The position numbers and the translations under genes were made by a program. 64,000 nt of DNA from Inia geoffrensis (lineage: Eukaryota; Chordata; Mammalia; Artiodactyla; Iniidae). Under the pieces are notes generated by a model. It saw nothing but the letters and a program-made list of their open reading frames with translations, made no database searches and was not told the origin of the DNA. The stretch spans positions 31,659,496-31,723,495 of the forward strand of contig CM070900.1 of NCBI GenBank assembly GCA_036417435.1. Reading direction: 5' to 3'. Positions 62,841 through 64,000 of the stretch are shown here, in pieces (the first letter of the stretch is position 1; each line of letters begins with the position of its first letter).

Positions 62841-64000
62841 TATGGTGATCTCTATTCTGAATCTGTTCCATCCCACCACAAGTACAAATTAGGTGAAAAA
62901 ATTTTAAGTACCACTTCTAAACGGGTATCAATTCTATACTATCTTCCTTGAAAGATAAAAGGAACAGATAGCATGGCTAAACGGGAACAAATATACTAAG
63001 ATCGCCTGATTTTTAGCAACAGCAGCGGCAAAACGAGTTAGTACACAGGTATCAATTTCCATGCTGCGTAATATATTTATGGTTTCAACTTATTCTCATG
63101 ACTTCACATCAGAGTGTGATTATCGAAGAAAATCAATCTACTTGTACTAGGAGAAGAAGATTTCAGTGATGAATGGTGCCAAAGACTCTGCGTGTGTATT
63201 CATATATACATCTATAATCTGTCTTGGAAACTGAGTTACTGGCTGTGGTAGCTCTTTCAAAACCCATCTCTACTGGAGTTGTCTAGGATAGTCCACATAT
63301 ACAGGAGTGCCTACTGGTCTGCTGATTACATTGTTATAGGGAAAAGCACTCCTGCCTGGACGAGCCAATGGGAGGCAGAAAGAGTGTGAATCCCATCCTA
63401 AAGATGGGGTATGTTTGGAAACTTTCCTATATTTAGCATAGTCTCCTAATAGGATACAACTGATGGGGAATACAGTTATGATGAAACGATGTTTTATGAT
63501 AGGACAGATGTTCTATGAGAGGTGGCTACTTCTTTTCTACTCTGATATGGCTTTCTCCGAGAGATCTCCAACATGCATCTGAATATAATCTTAAAATTCC
63601 TATCTTATAACAGAGTAGGTAAAAAGGTTCAAATTCTTCAGAAAAATGGTTTTTAACCAGGAGACGATTTGAAACAGATTAGAAAGTGCTCTGCAATGCC
63701 ATTCGACTATGAATTTGCAAAGTTCAAAATAATTACGTTATTTCTGAAATGCAAATGAGTATTAACCTGAACATTAAAAAATTAATATGCTATCCGTAAT
63801 CCATGATATTAATAATCATATGTGCATTTTTCTGGAGTCCAATAAAGACATTCTAAAGCTCCAAATGTAATACAGATATGTGGGTGTGCCTTTTAGATTG
63901 TATCGAAAAGCCGTAGAAGAAGCAAAAAAAAATTCTCTCACAAATGAACTTATAAAAGGAGGATTAAACAAAGTAGTACATGTGTGGTATATTCACAGTC
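62841..64000. other. Unassigned AT-rich DNA
   Basis: No gene or repeat recognised to the end of the window. Confidence 0.4.

Noticed and set aside
1..64000. CRISPR arrays, prokaryotic operons, rRNA genes
   Set aside because: None present; the repeat content is that of a mammalian nuclear genome.

Overview
The window looks like non-coding nuclear DNA of a cetacean or a close cetartiodactyl relative. The evidence is four copies of a tRNA-derived CHR-type SINE, L1 elements of the matching type, ancient mammalian repeats (L2, MIR, MER5/Charlie) and high A+T content. I found no functional protein-coding gene, rRNA gene, tRNA gene or CRISPR array. Every open frame is either a decayed retrotransposon ORF, a frame running across a SINE, or a short frame I do not recognise. 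The DNA is therefore intergenic or intronic. Family names come from recognising consensus features by eye; exact subfamilies were not assigned.

Layout. 1-9187: mostly unassigned AT-rich DNA with a 5'-truncated L1 tail (2706-3298), an old antisense L1 piece (5090-5760) and a (TG)23 tract. 9188-15571: a near-full-length dead L1 on the minus strand, with one SINE in the spacer between its two ORFs. 15572-19218: unassigned DNA, an L2 piece and an old DNA transposon. 19219-23830: a cluster of five LTRs from four families, all on the plus strand. 24761-28040: two MER5-type DNA transposons and a long antisense L2, the latter split by an unidentified block. 28041-36950: AT-rich and almost free of recognisable repeats; it contains the most striking object here, a perfect 72-bp inverted repeat (30518-30673). 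36950-39290: an antisense old L1 tail, itself hit by a SINE, lying between two sense L1 pieces. 39485-53340: scattered MIR and L2 copies. 54627-62177: a second full-length minus-strand L1 with a clean 15-bp target duplication, carrying two SINEs in opposite orientation. 62178-64000: mostly unassigned.

The order of insertion can be read from nesting. L2, MIR and MER5 are oldest, followed by the old L1 pieces, the LTRs and the two long L1s. The CHR SINEs, each with a recognisable target duplication, are the youngest datable insertions. The perfect inverted repeat must also be recent, or under some process that keeps the arms identical, because 72 of 72 positions match.
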